From Halococcaceae archaeon (GTDB taxonomy: Archaea > Halobacteriota > Halobacteria > Halobacteriales > Halalkalicoccaceae), in NCBI GenBank assembly GCA_007129135.1, contig SKWB01000253.1, positions 1-5,438 of the forward strand: DNA of 5,438 bases, written 5' to 3'. The notes below the pieces were generated by a model that made no database searches, had not been told where the DNA came from, and saw only the letters and a program-made list of their open reading frames with translations. Of the stretch, positions 1-5,324 are shown piece by piece. Each line of letters starts with the position of its first letter. Position 1 is the first letter of the stretch. Position numbers and translations under genes: made by a program.

Positions 1-26
1 ATGCGGTGCGTTCGGTTCGACGGCGT

Positions 27-389
27 TCAGACGTCGAGCGAAATTTCCTCGTTTTTCACCTCGATCAGAAACTCCTCTGCATCGCTCGGGACGTTCCGTT
101 GCTCTAGCAGATCGTCAGTCGGCGTCATCACGAAGAACGCGTACGTCTCGCCGCCCTGGAGCGCGTCCTCCGTCCGTTCTTCCTCGCCGGCCGGGAGCCA
201 GTATTCTTCCGAGTGTATCACCTCGGACCCGTCCTCGACCGTCACGAGGGCCTCGAACTCCTCGTCCGTGTGGTTCGAAACCGAGAGTGGAATCTCGTCT
301 TCGAACAGTCCGATGTCGACGCGGCCGAGACAGCCCGAGAGCGTGGCCGTGCCGGCGAGGAGGGCGGCGAGAGTGGCCCGTCGTTTCAT
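27..389 (-). CDS. Small acidic Tat-type lipoprotein, function unknown
   Basis: A 120-residue protein, probably exported and anchored to the outer face of the membrane by a lipid. Residues 1-20 form a lipoprotein signal: MKRRATL carries a twin arginine (R3-R4, RRxxL pattern), then a short Ala/Leu-rich hydrophobic stretch, then the lipobox LSGC with the lipid-bearing cysteine at C20. Haloarchaea are known to send most lipoproteins through the Tat route, and the RR pair fits. The mature part is very acidic (29 Asp/Glu, 4 Lys/Arg), as expected of a surface protein in high salt, and the pattern of alternating hydrophobic residues suggests a small beta-sandwich domain; that fold is inferred. No enzyme motif is visible. 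The ATG is supported by the signal peptide beginning there and by a TATA-like box 26-27 bases upstream, implying a leaderless mRNA. It follows uridine phosphorylase by 45 bases but probably has its own promoter. I do not recognise a specific function. Confidence 0.85.
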   Translation of the reverse strand: MKRRATLAALLAGTATLSGCLGRVDIGLFEDEIPLSVSNHTDEEFEALVTVEDGSEVIHSEEYWLPAGEEERTEDALQGGETYAFFVMTPTDDLLEQRNVPSDAEEFLIEVKNEEISLDV

Positions 390-410
390 ATCCCCGGTAA
401 TTCTTCGGCG

Positions 411-420
411 ACAAATATGA
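411..420 (-). promoter_or_regulatory. TATA-like box for the lipoprotein gene
   Basis: On the minus strand the 45-base gap between uridine phosphorylase and the lipoprotein reads TCATATTTGT here, the only A/T-rich stretch at the right place. The ATATTT core (418 to 413) is centred 26-27 bases before the ATG at 389, which would place transcription start at or next to the start codon. No Shine-Dalgarno precedes that ATG, which agrees with leaderless translation. The gene may therefore be expressed independently of the upstream nucleoside genes. Confidence 0.55.
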
Positions 421-434
421 GAGTTCCGACCGGT

Positions 435-1259
435 TCAGAGCGACAGTCCAGCGTGCCACCGCTCGGCACCCACCTCCGCTTTCACCTCGTCCATCCGCTC
501 CAGGTAGTGAACCGCGAGGCTCGCCGTCTCGGCGGCCCTTCGCTCGCCCTCGGTCCGGAACTCTCCAGTCACTCGGTTGGCGTAGACCGTACAGACCGCG
601 CCCGCCCGGAGCCCGTAGACGTTCGCGAGGGTGAGGATCGAACTCGCCTCCATCTCCACGTTCTTCACGTTCGCCGCCCGCAGCGCGTCGATCAGCGCCT
701 CGCTCCCGGCGGCACGAAACCCCTCGAACCCGGGTCGACCCTGTCCGGCGTAGAAGCTGTCGGCGCTCATCGTCAGCCCGGTGTGATACTCGTACCCCAG
801 CTCCTCGGCCGCTGCGACGAGCGCACAGACGACCTCGTAGTCGGCTGTCGCGGGGTAGTCCTCGCGCACGTACTCGGCGCTGGTCCCCTCCTGGCGGACC
901 GCACCCGTGGTGATCACCAGATCGCCCACGTCCATCCCCTCCTGGATCGCGCCGCACGAGCCGACGCGGATGAACGTCTCCGTACCGACCCGCGCGAGTT
1001 CCTCCACCGCGATCGCGGCGGAGGGGCTGCCGATCCCGGTCGACGTCACCGAGATCGGCGTTTCCCTGTACCGACCGGTGGCCGTGCGGTACTCCCGGTG
1101 GTAGGCCTTCTCCTCCCAGTCGTCCCAGACCTCGACGACCTTCTCGACCCGCTCCGGGTTGCCGGGGAGCAGCACGGAGGAAGCGACGTCCTCGGGACCC
1201 ACCTCGATGTGGTACTGGAGCTCCTCGTTCGGGTCCTCGCTGTCTCGTGTCTCGGTCAT
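435..1259 (-). CDS. udp: Uridine phosphorylase (nucleoside phosphorylase family)
   Basis: A 274-residue cytoplasmic enzyme of the PNP/UDP (NP-I) family that would split uridine with phosphate into uracil and ribose-1-phosphate. Visible family motifs: LPGNPERVE (31-39, phosphate-site loop, equivalent to LPGDPxRV), STGIGSPS (73-80), RVGSCGAIQ (98-106) with R98 as the likely phosphate-binding arginine, and VEMEAS (201-206), the ribose-binding MEx-type motif. GQGR (172-175) matches the GQxR pattern whose Gln and Arg contact the uracil ring in bacterial uridine phosphorylase, so uridine is preferred over purine nucleosides as substrate; that assignment rests on motif comparison only. About 20 residues precede the first conserved strand. 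It lies 68 bases after cytidine deaminase, whose product is its substrate. No Shine-Dalgarno is seen before the ATG, and a weak TATA-like element about 27 bases upstream may give it its own start. Activity on other nucleosides is possible, since haloarchaeal members also include guanosine phosphorylases. Confidence 0.9.
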   Translation of the reverse strand: MTETRDSEDPNEELQYHIEVGPEDVASSVLLPGNPERVEKVVEVWDDWEEKAYHREYRTATGRYRETPISVTSTGIGSPSAAIAVEELARVGTETFIRVGSCGAIQEGMDVGDLVITTGAVRQEGTSAEYVREDYPATADYEVVCALVAAAEELGYEYHTGLTMSADSFYAGQGRPGFEGFRAAGSEALIDALRAANVKNVEMEASSILTLANVYGLRAGAVCTVYANRVTGEFRTEGERRAAETASLAVHYLERMDEVKAEVGAERWHAGLSL

Positions 1260-1280
1260 GCTCGGGGTTCTCGGAGGGAG

Positions 1281-1295
1281 GTGAAATCGTTTCGG
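1281..1295 (-). promoter_or_regulatory. Possible weak promoter for uridine phosphorylase
   Basis: In the 68-base gap before uridine phosphorylase the minus strand reads CCGAAACGATTTCAC. CGAAA resembles a haloarchaeal BRE, and the ATTTC that follows is centred about 27 bases before the ATG at 1259. The TATA match is poor, so the gene may simply be read through from the upstream mutase promoter. It is listed because the gene lacks a Shine-Dalgarno, which would suit an internal leaderless transcript. Confidence 0.3.
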
Positions 1296-1327
1296 CTCCC
1301 GTCCGTCCTGGGGACGACCGACAAGCC

Positions 1328-1720
1328 CTACCGGAGCATCTCCTCGGTGATCGTGTTCGGCAACAGCTCGCCAAGCGTGTACTCCGCGATCGACTCGCCC
1401 TCGTCACAGAGGACGACGAGGTCCGGAGCACAGAACTCCGAGAGCGTCTGTCTGCACATCCCACAGGGGGTGACGCCGTCGCGCCGGTCGGAGGAGACCG
1501 CCAGTCGTGAGAACTCGCGGTAGCCCTCCTTCACCGCCTCGGCGATCGCCACCTCCTCGGCGTGGAGGCTGTTCGAGTAGTTCGCGTTCTCTAGGTTACA
1601 GCCGACGAACACTTCACCGTCCTCGGTCTCGAGCGCCGCACCCACCCGGTAGTTCGAGTAGGGTACGTGTGCGCGTTCCTGGATCTCGCGGGCGACCTCG
1701 ATCAGCTCTCGGGGACTCAT
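1328..1720 (-). CDS. cdd: Cytidine deaminase, short type, His-Cys-Cys zinc site
   Basis: A 130-residue cytoplasmic enzyme that hydrolyses cytidine or deoxycytidine to uridine or deoxyuridine plus ammonia. The length matches the tetrameric cytidine deaminases. Substrate-site motif CNLEN (41-45) supplies N42 and E44; HAEE (53-56) supplies a zinc ligand H53 and the proton-shuttle glutamate E55; PCGMCRQ (85-91) supplies zinc ligands C86 and C89. Short-type enzymes normally have Cys at 53 and Arg at 56 (CAER); here both differ, giving a site like that of the larger E. coli enzyme. The start chosen is the ATG at 1720, not upstream in-frame starts: it begins just before the conserved N-terminal helix and the VPYSNYRVGAAL segment, and has GGAGGT six bases upstream. 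Its ATG overlaps the mutase stop as ATGA, so translation is probably coupled. Blasticidin-S deaminase is the main alternative, less likely in this setting. Confidence 0.92.
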   Translation of the reverse strand: MSPRELIEVAREIQERAHVPYSNYRVGAALETEDGEVFVGCNLENANYSNSLHAEEVAIAEAVKEGYREFSRLAVSSDRRDGVTPCGMCRQTLSEFCAPDLVVLCDEGESIAEYTLGELLPNTITEEMLR

Positions 1721-3069
1721 TCGGCGACCTCCCGTTCGATCACGGCACGGGCGTCGGCGACCAGGGCGTCGACCTCCTGGGATTCCGCGTAGAGGCGGAC
1801 GTACGGCTCGGTCCCGCTCGGCCGGACGAGGATCCAGGAGGCGTCCGGCCACTCCATCCGGACGCCGTAGTCGGTGTCCACCGTTGCCTGAGAGAACGCC
1901 TCCGGAAGCGATCGCTCGAGGGCGTCCATCACCCGCTCCTTTCGCTCGTCCGGGCAGGCGACGGCGACCTTCCTATACGGTCGCTCGGTGACCGGCTCTC
2001 GAAGGGTGTCGAGGCTCCCCGCCGCCGCGACCAGACGGACGAGGACCGCCGCGCTCGCGACGCCGTCGATCCAGCCGCCTAAGGCGGTGTGGATGTGCTT
2101 CCACGGCTCGGCCGCGAAGACGACCTCCGTCCCCTCTCCTCCCTCATCGTAGACCCGGGCGATCCCCTCGTGGAGCGCGCCCAGCCTGACGCGCTCGATG
2201 CGCCCGCCGGCCGCCTCGACGCGCTCGTCGATCCGTGCGGAGGCGTTCGGCGTCGTGACGACGACCGGATCGGTGGCCGTCGCGTGCCGGGTGTAGTGGT
2301 CCGCGAGGATCGCGAGCACCGTGTCCTCGTGGACGATCCGGCCGTGGCTATCGAGGATCACGATCCGATCCGCGTCGCCGTCGTGGCCGATCCCGATCTC
2401 TGTACCGGTGTTCGCGACGAGCGCCTGCAGGTCCGAGAGCGTCTCCTCGGTGGGTTTGCTCGGCCGGCCGGGGAAGTGGCCGTCGACCTGTGCGTTCAGG
2501 GTAACGACCGACGCGCCGAGGACGCGGAGCACCTGCGGTGTGGCGAGGCCGGCGACGCCGTTGCCGCAGTCGACCGCCACCCGGAGGCCGTCCGGCTCAG
2601 AACCCAGGCCTTCGGCGTAGGCCGCCACCGCATCGCGGTAGCGCGGGAGGACGTCGACCTCCTCGACCGCACCCCAGCGGTCCCAGGGTTCTGGTTCGAC
2701 GCCCTCCGCGACGCGCCGTTCGATCCGGCGTTCGGCCTCACGGTCGTACTCGACACCCTCGGAGAAGAGTTTGATCCCGTTGTCCGTCGGCGGGTTGTGG
2801 CTCGCGGTGAGCATCACGCCGCGGCAGTTACGGGCGGCGAAGGCGACCGCGGGCGTCGGGACGATCCCCACTCGACGGACGCTCGCGCCGATGCTCGTGA
2901 GTCCCGCTTCCATGGCGGCCGCGAGCGCTCCGCCGGTCTCGCGGCCGTCGCGACCGAGGACGAACTCGTCCCCGTCGAGACCGGCGGCGCGGCCAACCGA
3001 GAGCGCGAGCTCGGGGGTCACTCGTGTCCTCGCGTCCCCACGGATGCCTGCGGTTCCGAAGAGGTCCAT
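1717..3069 (-). CDS. Alpha-D-phosphohexomutase family protein; candidate phosphopentomutase
   Basis: A 450-residue cytoplasmic sugar-phosphate mutase of the usual family length. All four active-site regions are present: LTASHNP (87-93) with phosphoserine S90; GHDGDADRI (228-236) with Mg-binding D230, D232 and D234; a sugar-recognition loop at 320-325 reading AEPWKH; and RPSGTEP (416-422), the phosphate-binding loop of domain 4. The first, second and fourth are canonical. The third is not: phosphomanno-/phosphoglucomutases and GlmM enzymes carry GE-x-SGH or similar, and here Ser is replaced by Trp and Gly by Lys. It overlaps cytidine deaminase by four bases and precedes uridine phosphorylase, which makes ribose-1-phosphate. 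A phosphopentomutase of this same superfamily is known from Thermococcus kodakarensis, so ribose-1-phosphate to ribose-5-phosphate is my preferred reaction. Phosphoglucosamine (GlmM) or phosphomannomutase remain possible. The ATG at 3069 fits the MDLFGTAGIRG family N-terminus and a TATA box 27 bases upstream. Confidence 0.9.
   Translation of the reverse strand: MDLFGTAGIRGDARTRVTPELALSVGRAAGLDGDEFVLGRDGRETGGALAAAMEAGLTSIGASVRRVGIVPTPAVAFAARNCRGVMLTASHNPPTDNGIKLFSEGVEYDREAERRIERRVAEGVEPEPWDRWGAVEEVDVLPRYRDAVAAYAEGLGSEPDGLRVAVDCGNGVAGLATPQVLRVLGASVVTLNAQVDGHFPGRPSKPTEETLSDLQALVANTGTEIGIGHDGDADRIVILDSHGRIVHEDTVLAILADHYTRHATATDPVVVTTPNASARIDERVEAAGGRIERVRLGALHEGIARVYDEGGEGTEVVFAAEPWKHIHTALGGWIDGVASAAVLVRLVAAAGSLDTLREPVTERPYRKVAVACPDERKERVMDALERSLPEAFSQATVDTDYGVRMEWPDASWILVRPSGTEPYVRLYAESQEVDALVADARAVIEREVAE
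1727..1732 (-). promoter_or_regulatory. Strong Shine-Dalgarno for cytidine deaminase
   Basis: The minus strand reads GGAGGT six bases before the ATG at 1720, a full match to the anti-Shine-Dalgarno of archaeal 16S rRNA. It lies within the last codons of the mutase gene. Together with the ATGA stop/start overlap it fixes the deaminase start and marks it as an internal operon gene, in contrast to the leaderless first gene. Confidence 0.85.
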
Positions 3070-3090
3070 TACCCCGGGTTCGGGGTCGGG

Positions 3091-3100
3091 GAGTATAGTT
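3091..3100 (-). promoter_or_regulatory. Operon promoter (TATA box) for mutase-cdd-udp
   Basis: The minus strand reads AACTATACTC, with the ACTATA core (3099 to 3094) centred about 27 bases before the ATG at 3069. That spacing puts transcription start at the start codon, so the mutase mRNA is probably leaderless. The preceding GGGCGG may act as the BRE. It sits in the 124-base gap after the 153-residue protein gene; the rest of that gap shows no gene and no clear oligo-T terminator, only a 5-bp inverted repeat at 3155-3169. Confidence 0.65.
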
Positions 3101-3193
3101 CCGCCCGATCCGTCTCACGGGGACGGTCGGACTCTCTCACCGATGATCCGTACGGGTCGGCGATCGACCGGGAACCAGCGACGATCGGCCGTA

Positions 3194-3655
3194 TCAGAGC
3201 TCGACGCCGCTCGGGATCAGGCTGTGCTCTCTGAGCAGTCCCCCGTCGCTGTCGTAGACGAGGAAGGTCGACTTCTCGTATGTGATGAGCGGCTCGCCGT
3301 CGACGAGGACCGTCACCAGGTACTTGCCGTCGTCGGCGCCCGCCCGCTCGCCGTAGGTGCGGGCGGCGCGGACGAACCGGAAGACGTCCTCCGCGCCCGC
3401 GTTCAGTTCGAAGACGAAGTCACCCGTGAGACGGTTCGTGACGCTCACGACGCCGCTCTCGCCGTCCGGTCGGAGGCGGAACGCCGCGTCGGTGCCGCTC
3501 GCGCCCAGGAGGTCGCCGTCCGGGCCCGTCAGTCGTTCGCGAAGCGGGTCGCCCGGCCCGTCGTACTCGATCGTTACCGTCGGCGTCTCGGGATCCTCGT
3601 CCTGTTCGACCCAGTCGATCCCGCGAACGTCGAGTGTGAACTGCTCGCGTCTCAT
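3194..3655 (-). CDS. Conserved-type haloarchaeal protein of unknown function, 153 residues
   Basis: A 153-residue soluble protein with no signal peptide or membrane segment. It opens MRREQFTLDV followed by RGIDWVEQDEDP, is acidic, and appears to be mainly beta strand: short hydrophobic strands alternate with Gly/Asp turns (for example PTVTIEYDGPGDPL at 25-38 and KYLVTVLVDGEPLITYE at 111-127). The overall look recalls a family of uncharacterised haloarchaeal proteins, perhaps DUF5793, but I am not sure of that name. No catalytic motif is visible. The start chosen is the ATG at 3655 because GGAG lies five bases upstream. A longer in-frame start at 3841 would run 130 bases into the MATE gene, and its first 60 residues read like antisense-frame noise rich in Arg. 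It follows the MATE exporter by 56 bases on the same strand and is probably cotranscribed with it; a functional link is only suggested by position. Confidence 0.75.
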   Translation of the reverse strand: MRREQFTLDVRGIDWVEQDEDPETPTVTIEYDGPGDPLRERLTGPDGDLLGASGTDAAFRLRPDGESGVVSVTNRLTGDFVFELNAGAEDVFRFVRAARTYGERAGADDGKYLVTVLVDGEPLITYEKSTFLVYDSDGGLLREHSLIPSGVEL

Positions 3656-3660
3656 CTGGT

Positions 3661-3664
3661 CTCC
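3661..3664 (-). promoter_or_regulatory. Shine-Dalgarno deciding the start of the 153-residue protein
   Basis: The minus strand reads GGAG five bases before the ATG at 3655. This favours that start over the upstream in-frame ATG at 3694, which has no such motif. It also suggests a leadered or polycistronic mRNA, consistent with readthrough from the MATE gene. Confidence 0.6.
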
Positions 3665-3711
3665 GATAGCCGGCGGTATGAGCCGGGATCTCATGAACGT
3701 AACGCCCGCGG

Positions 3712-5154
3712 CTAATCGTCGGCGGGCGTTCCCGGTCGGTACGTCCGGCTGATCGCCTTCCACTTCCCGGTGTGAAAGCGCCAGTAGTTGATCGCCGCGG
3801 GGACGCTCGTCTCGGCGACGAACGCGAGGTAGAGCCCCCACAGCCCGAGCGAGGTCGTCGCTCCGACGTAGGCGAGCGGGATCGCCACGACGAACATCCC
3901 GAGGAACTGGCTGTAGAAGGGCCAGCGGGTGTCGCCGCTCGCGTCGAGCGCCCCCGAGGCACCCCCCGCGACCCCCTGAAAGACGACGGCGATACAGGCG
4001 GCGTGAACGAGCGTGACGGCGATCGGGATCGACGCCTCGCCGGTCTCGCCGACGAACAGGCCGACGATCGGCTCGGAGAGGACGAAGATCACGAGCGCCG
4101 AGACGAGGTAGACCGCGACCGCGAACCGGACGATCTCCCGCCCGTAGCGCTCCGCGCTCGTCTCGCGGCCGACGCCGAGTTCCTGGCCGACGAGGCTCGA
4201 GGCGGCGAGGCCGAAGCCCCAGCCGGGCGTGTTCATCACCCCCCAGATCCGACGGGCGATGACGAACGCGGCGAGCACCTCCTCGCCGAAGATCCCGAGG
4301 ATGAACAGCATCGGGAACTCCGCGACGGTCCAGACGGTGTTGCGTCCCATCACCGGGAGCCCGATCGTCACGAGCGCGCGGATCGTCTCCCCGTCGACGT
4401 AGGTGCCGAACGGGTCGATCCTGACGGGGAACTCGCCGATACCCGGGAAGCGGCCGTAGGCGAGTCCGAGCGCGAACGTCGCGGTCACCGCGATGTTCGC
4501 GAGGACGGTCCCGGCGGCCGCACCTGCGACGCCGAAGCCGAGGCCGAAGATGAGCACCGCGTTGATGACGATGTTCGCGAGCGCCCCGCCGCCCCTGACG
4601 ACCATCGCGATGTAGGCGTCGTTACAGCCGACGAGCACCCGGCTCCCGATCAGGTTCAGCCCCGCGAACGGCACCCCGAGGCCGACGATCTTGAGGTAGG
4701 TCGCCCCCTGTTCGACGACGACGGGGTTGTCGTTCAGCAGCGAGATGAGCTCCTCGGGGAACGTCCAGAAGACGGCCGTGATCGGGAGGGTGAGGAGGAC
4801 CACGAGGAACGTGCTCGAGCGCACCGCGACCCCGAGTTCCTCGTAGGCGTCGGCGCCGTAGCGCTGGCTGACGAGCGCGATGGTGCCGCCGGCGACCCCG
4901 CCGCCGACGGAGAACGCCAGTCCATAAAAGGGGCCGGCGAGGCCGACCCCGGCGGTCGCGCTTATGCCGACGGCGACCCCGACCATCGCGACGTCGACCG
5001 CGTTCTTCGACATCCGGGCGATGCCGGTGACGATGCGTGGCCACGCCAGGTCCGTCGTCCGGCGCGCCCGCTCGGGATCGATGAGGCCCAACCGCGAGAG
5101 CGCGAGACCGATCCACAGGACGAAGATCCGGAACGGGTTCGGGAGGCGTGACAC
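3712..5154 (-). CDS. MATE-family multidrug/organic-cation antiporter
   Basis: A 480-residue polytopic membrane protein that would export cationic or drug-like compounds in exchange for H+ or Na+. Two pseudo-repeated halves are visible: an N-lobe (about 37-235) and a C-lobe (about 258-460), each with roughly six hydrophobic segments. Family signatures include VDVAMVG (53-59) with D54 in TM1, GGTIALVSQRYGA (89-101), NIVINAVLIFG (194-204), GLPVMG at the start of TM7 (265-270) and GDTRWPFYSQFLG (407-419). A short amphipathic N-terminus (1-36) precedes TM1 and the tail is polar. In the NxxxDxxLIFG motif of many archaeal and DinF-type MATEs the fourth-step Asp is Asn198 here, as in NorM-type proteins. 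The start is GTG at 5154; no ATG or GTG lies between it and the upstream in-frame stop. No Shine-Dalgarno is seen; a TATA-like box lies about 33 bases upstream. The substrate cannot be deduced. Confidence 0.92.
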   Translation of the reverse strand: MSRLPNPFRIFVLWIGLALSRLGLIDPERARRTTDLAWPRIVTGIARMSKNAVDVAMVGVAVGISATAGVGLAGPFYGLAFSVGGGVAGGTIALVSQRYGADAYEELGVAVRSSTFLVVLLTLPITAVFWTFPEELISLLNDNPVVVEQGATYLKIVGLGVPFAGLNLIGSRVLVGCNDAYIAMVVRGGGALANIVINAVLIFGLGFGVAGAAAGTVLANIAVTATFALGLAYGRFPGIGEFPVRIDPFGTYVDGETIRALVTIGLPVMGRNTVWTVAEFPMLFILGIFGEEVLAAFVIARRIWGVMNTPGWGFGLAASSLVGQELGVGRETSAERYGREIVRFAVAVYLVSALVIFVLSEPIVGLFVGETGEASIPIAVTLVHAACIAVVFQGVAGGASGALDASGDTRWPFYSQFLGMFVVAIPLAYVGATTSLGLWGLYLAFVAETSVPAAINYWRFHTGKWKAISRTYRPGTPADD

Positions 5155-5184
5155 TGCGACTTTCGGTTCGTAGTAGTCGGACGG

Positions 5185-5190
5185 GTAAAG
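5185..5190 (-). promoter_or_regulatory. TATA-like box for the MATE gene
   Basis: The minus strand reads CTTTAC within GGGCTTTACCC, centred about 33 bases before the GTG at 5154. This predicts a very short leader of about 6-8 bases, consistent with the lack of a Shine-Dalgarno. It is the only A/T-rich element at a suitable distance. Confidence 0.45.
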
Positions 5191-5295
5191 CCCTTCCCGC
5201 CACGGCAGGCCGGACCGGTATCAGCATCGCTCGCACGCGACGGCCTCACAGTCCACACGGGCGGTTCTCGCTCACGAGGAAGACGCGACGCGGCG

Positions 5296-5301
5296 CTTAT
5301 C
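5296..5301 (+). promoter_or_regulatory. TATA-like box for the methyltransferase gene
   Basis: The plus strand reads CTTATC, centred about 26-27 bases before the ATG at 5325, which implies a leaderless transcript starting at or next to the ATG. No Shine-Dalgarno precedes that ATG. Confidence 0.55.
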
Positions 5302-5324
5302 ACGCTCACCCCCGAGGGTCGTGC

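Larger units (their letters stand above)
5155..5324. promoter_or_regulatory. Divergent intergenic region between MATE exporter and methyltransferase
   Basis: This 170-base spacer separates two divergent genes and holds a TATA-like element for each. There is no supportable gene in it: open frames crossing it are extensions in wrong frames of the MATE gene. The middle part (about 5195-5290) has no clear inverted repeat or operator that I can see. Confidence 0.6.

Noticed and set aside
115..1464. A 449-residue minus-strand frame spanning the lipoprotein and uridine phosphorylase genes
   Set aside because: It is a +1-type frame of both genes, Arg/Gly-rich and motif-free, while the overlapping frames encode recognisable proteins.
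1721..1852. N-terminal extension of cytidine deaminase to an upstream start at 1852
   Set aside because: The extra 44 residues overlap the conserved C-terminus of the mutase and look like out-of-frame Arg/Pro/Gly sequence. The ATG at 1720 has a perfect Shine-Dalgarno and matches the family length.
3155..3169. Inverted repeat GGTCG-GCGAT-CGACC as a terminator after the 153-residue gene
   Set aside because: The stem is only 5 bp, common by chance in this G+C-rich DNA, and no oligo-T run follows, which archaeal terminators usually need.
1..3234. Long open frames on the plus strand (for example 213-1523, 2089-3234 and 1-420) opposite the minus-strand genes
   Set aside because: They lie antisense to clearly recognised genes. 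Their translations are Arg/Pro/Asp-rich without family motifs, as expected in high-G+C DNA where stop codons are rare in all frames.
3656..3841. Longer start for the 153-residue protein at 3841 or 3694
   Set aside because: The 3841 start overlaps the MATE coding region by 130 bases and adds Arg-rich noise; 3694 lacks a Shine-Dalgarno. The ATG at 3655 has one at correct spacing.
3772..5151. A 459-residue open frame on the plus strand opposite the MATE gene
   Set aside because: Its extreme Asp/Arg/Glu composition with no hydrophobic core is the mirror of membrane-protein codons. The MATE reading has multiple family motifs and a proper membrane pattern.
5191..5324. A small gene, operator or non-coding RNA in the divergent spacer
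   Set aside because: No start with ribosome-binding site or family motif, no convincing palindrome and no stable stem-loop was found there beyond the two promoter elements.
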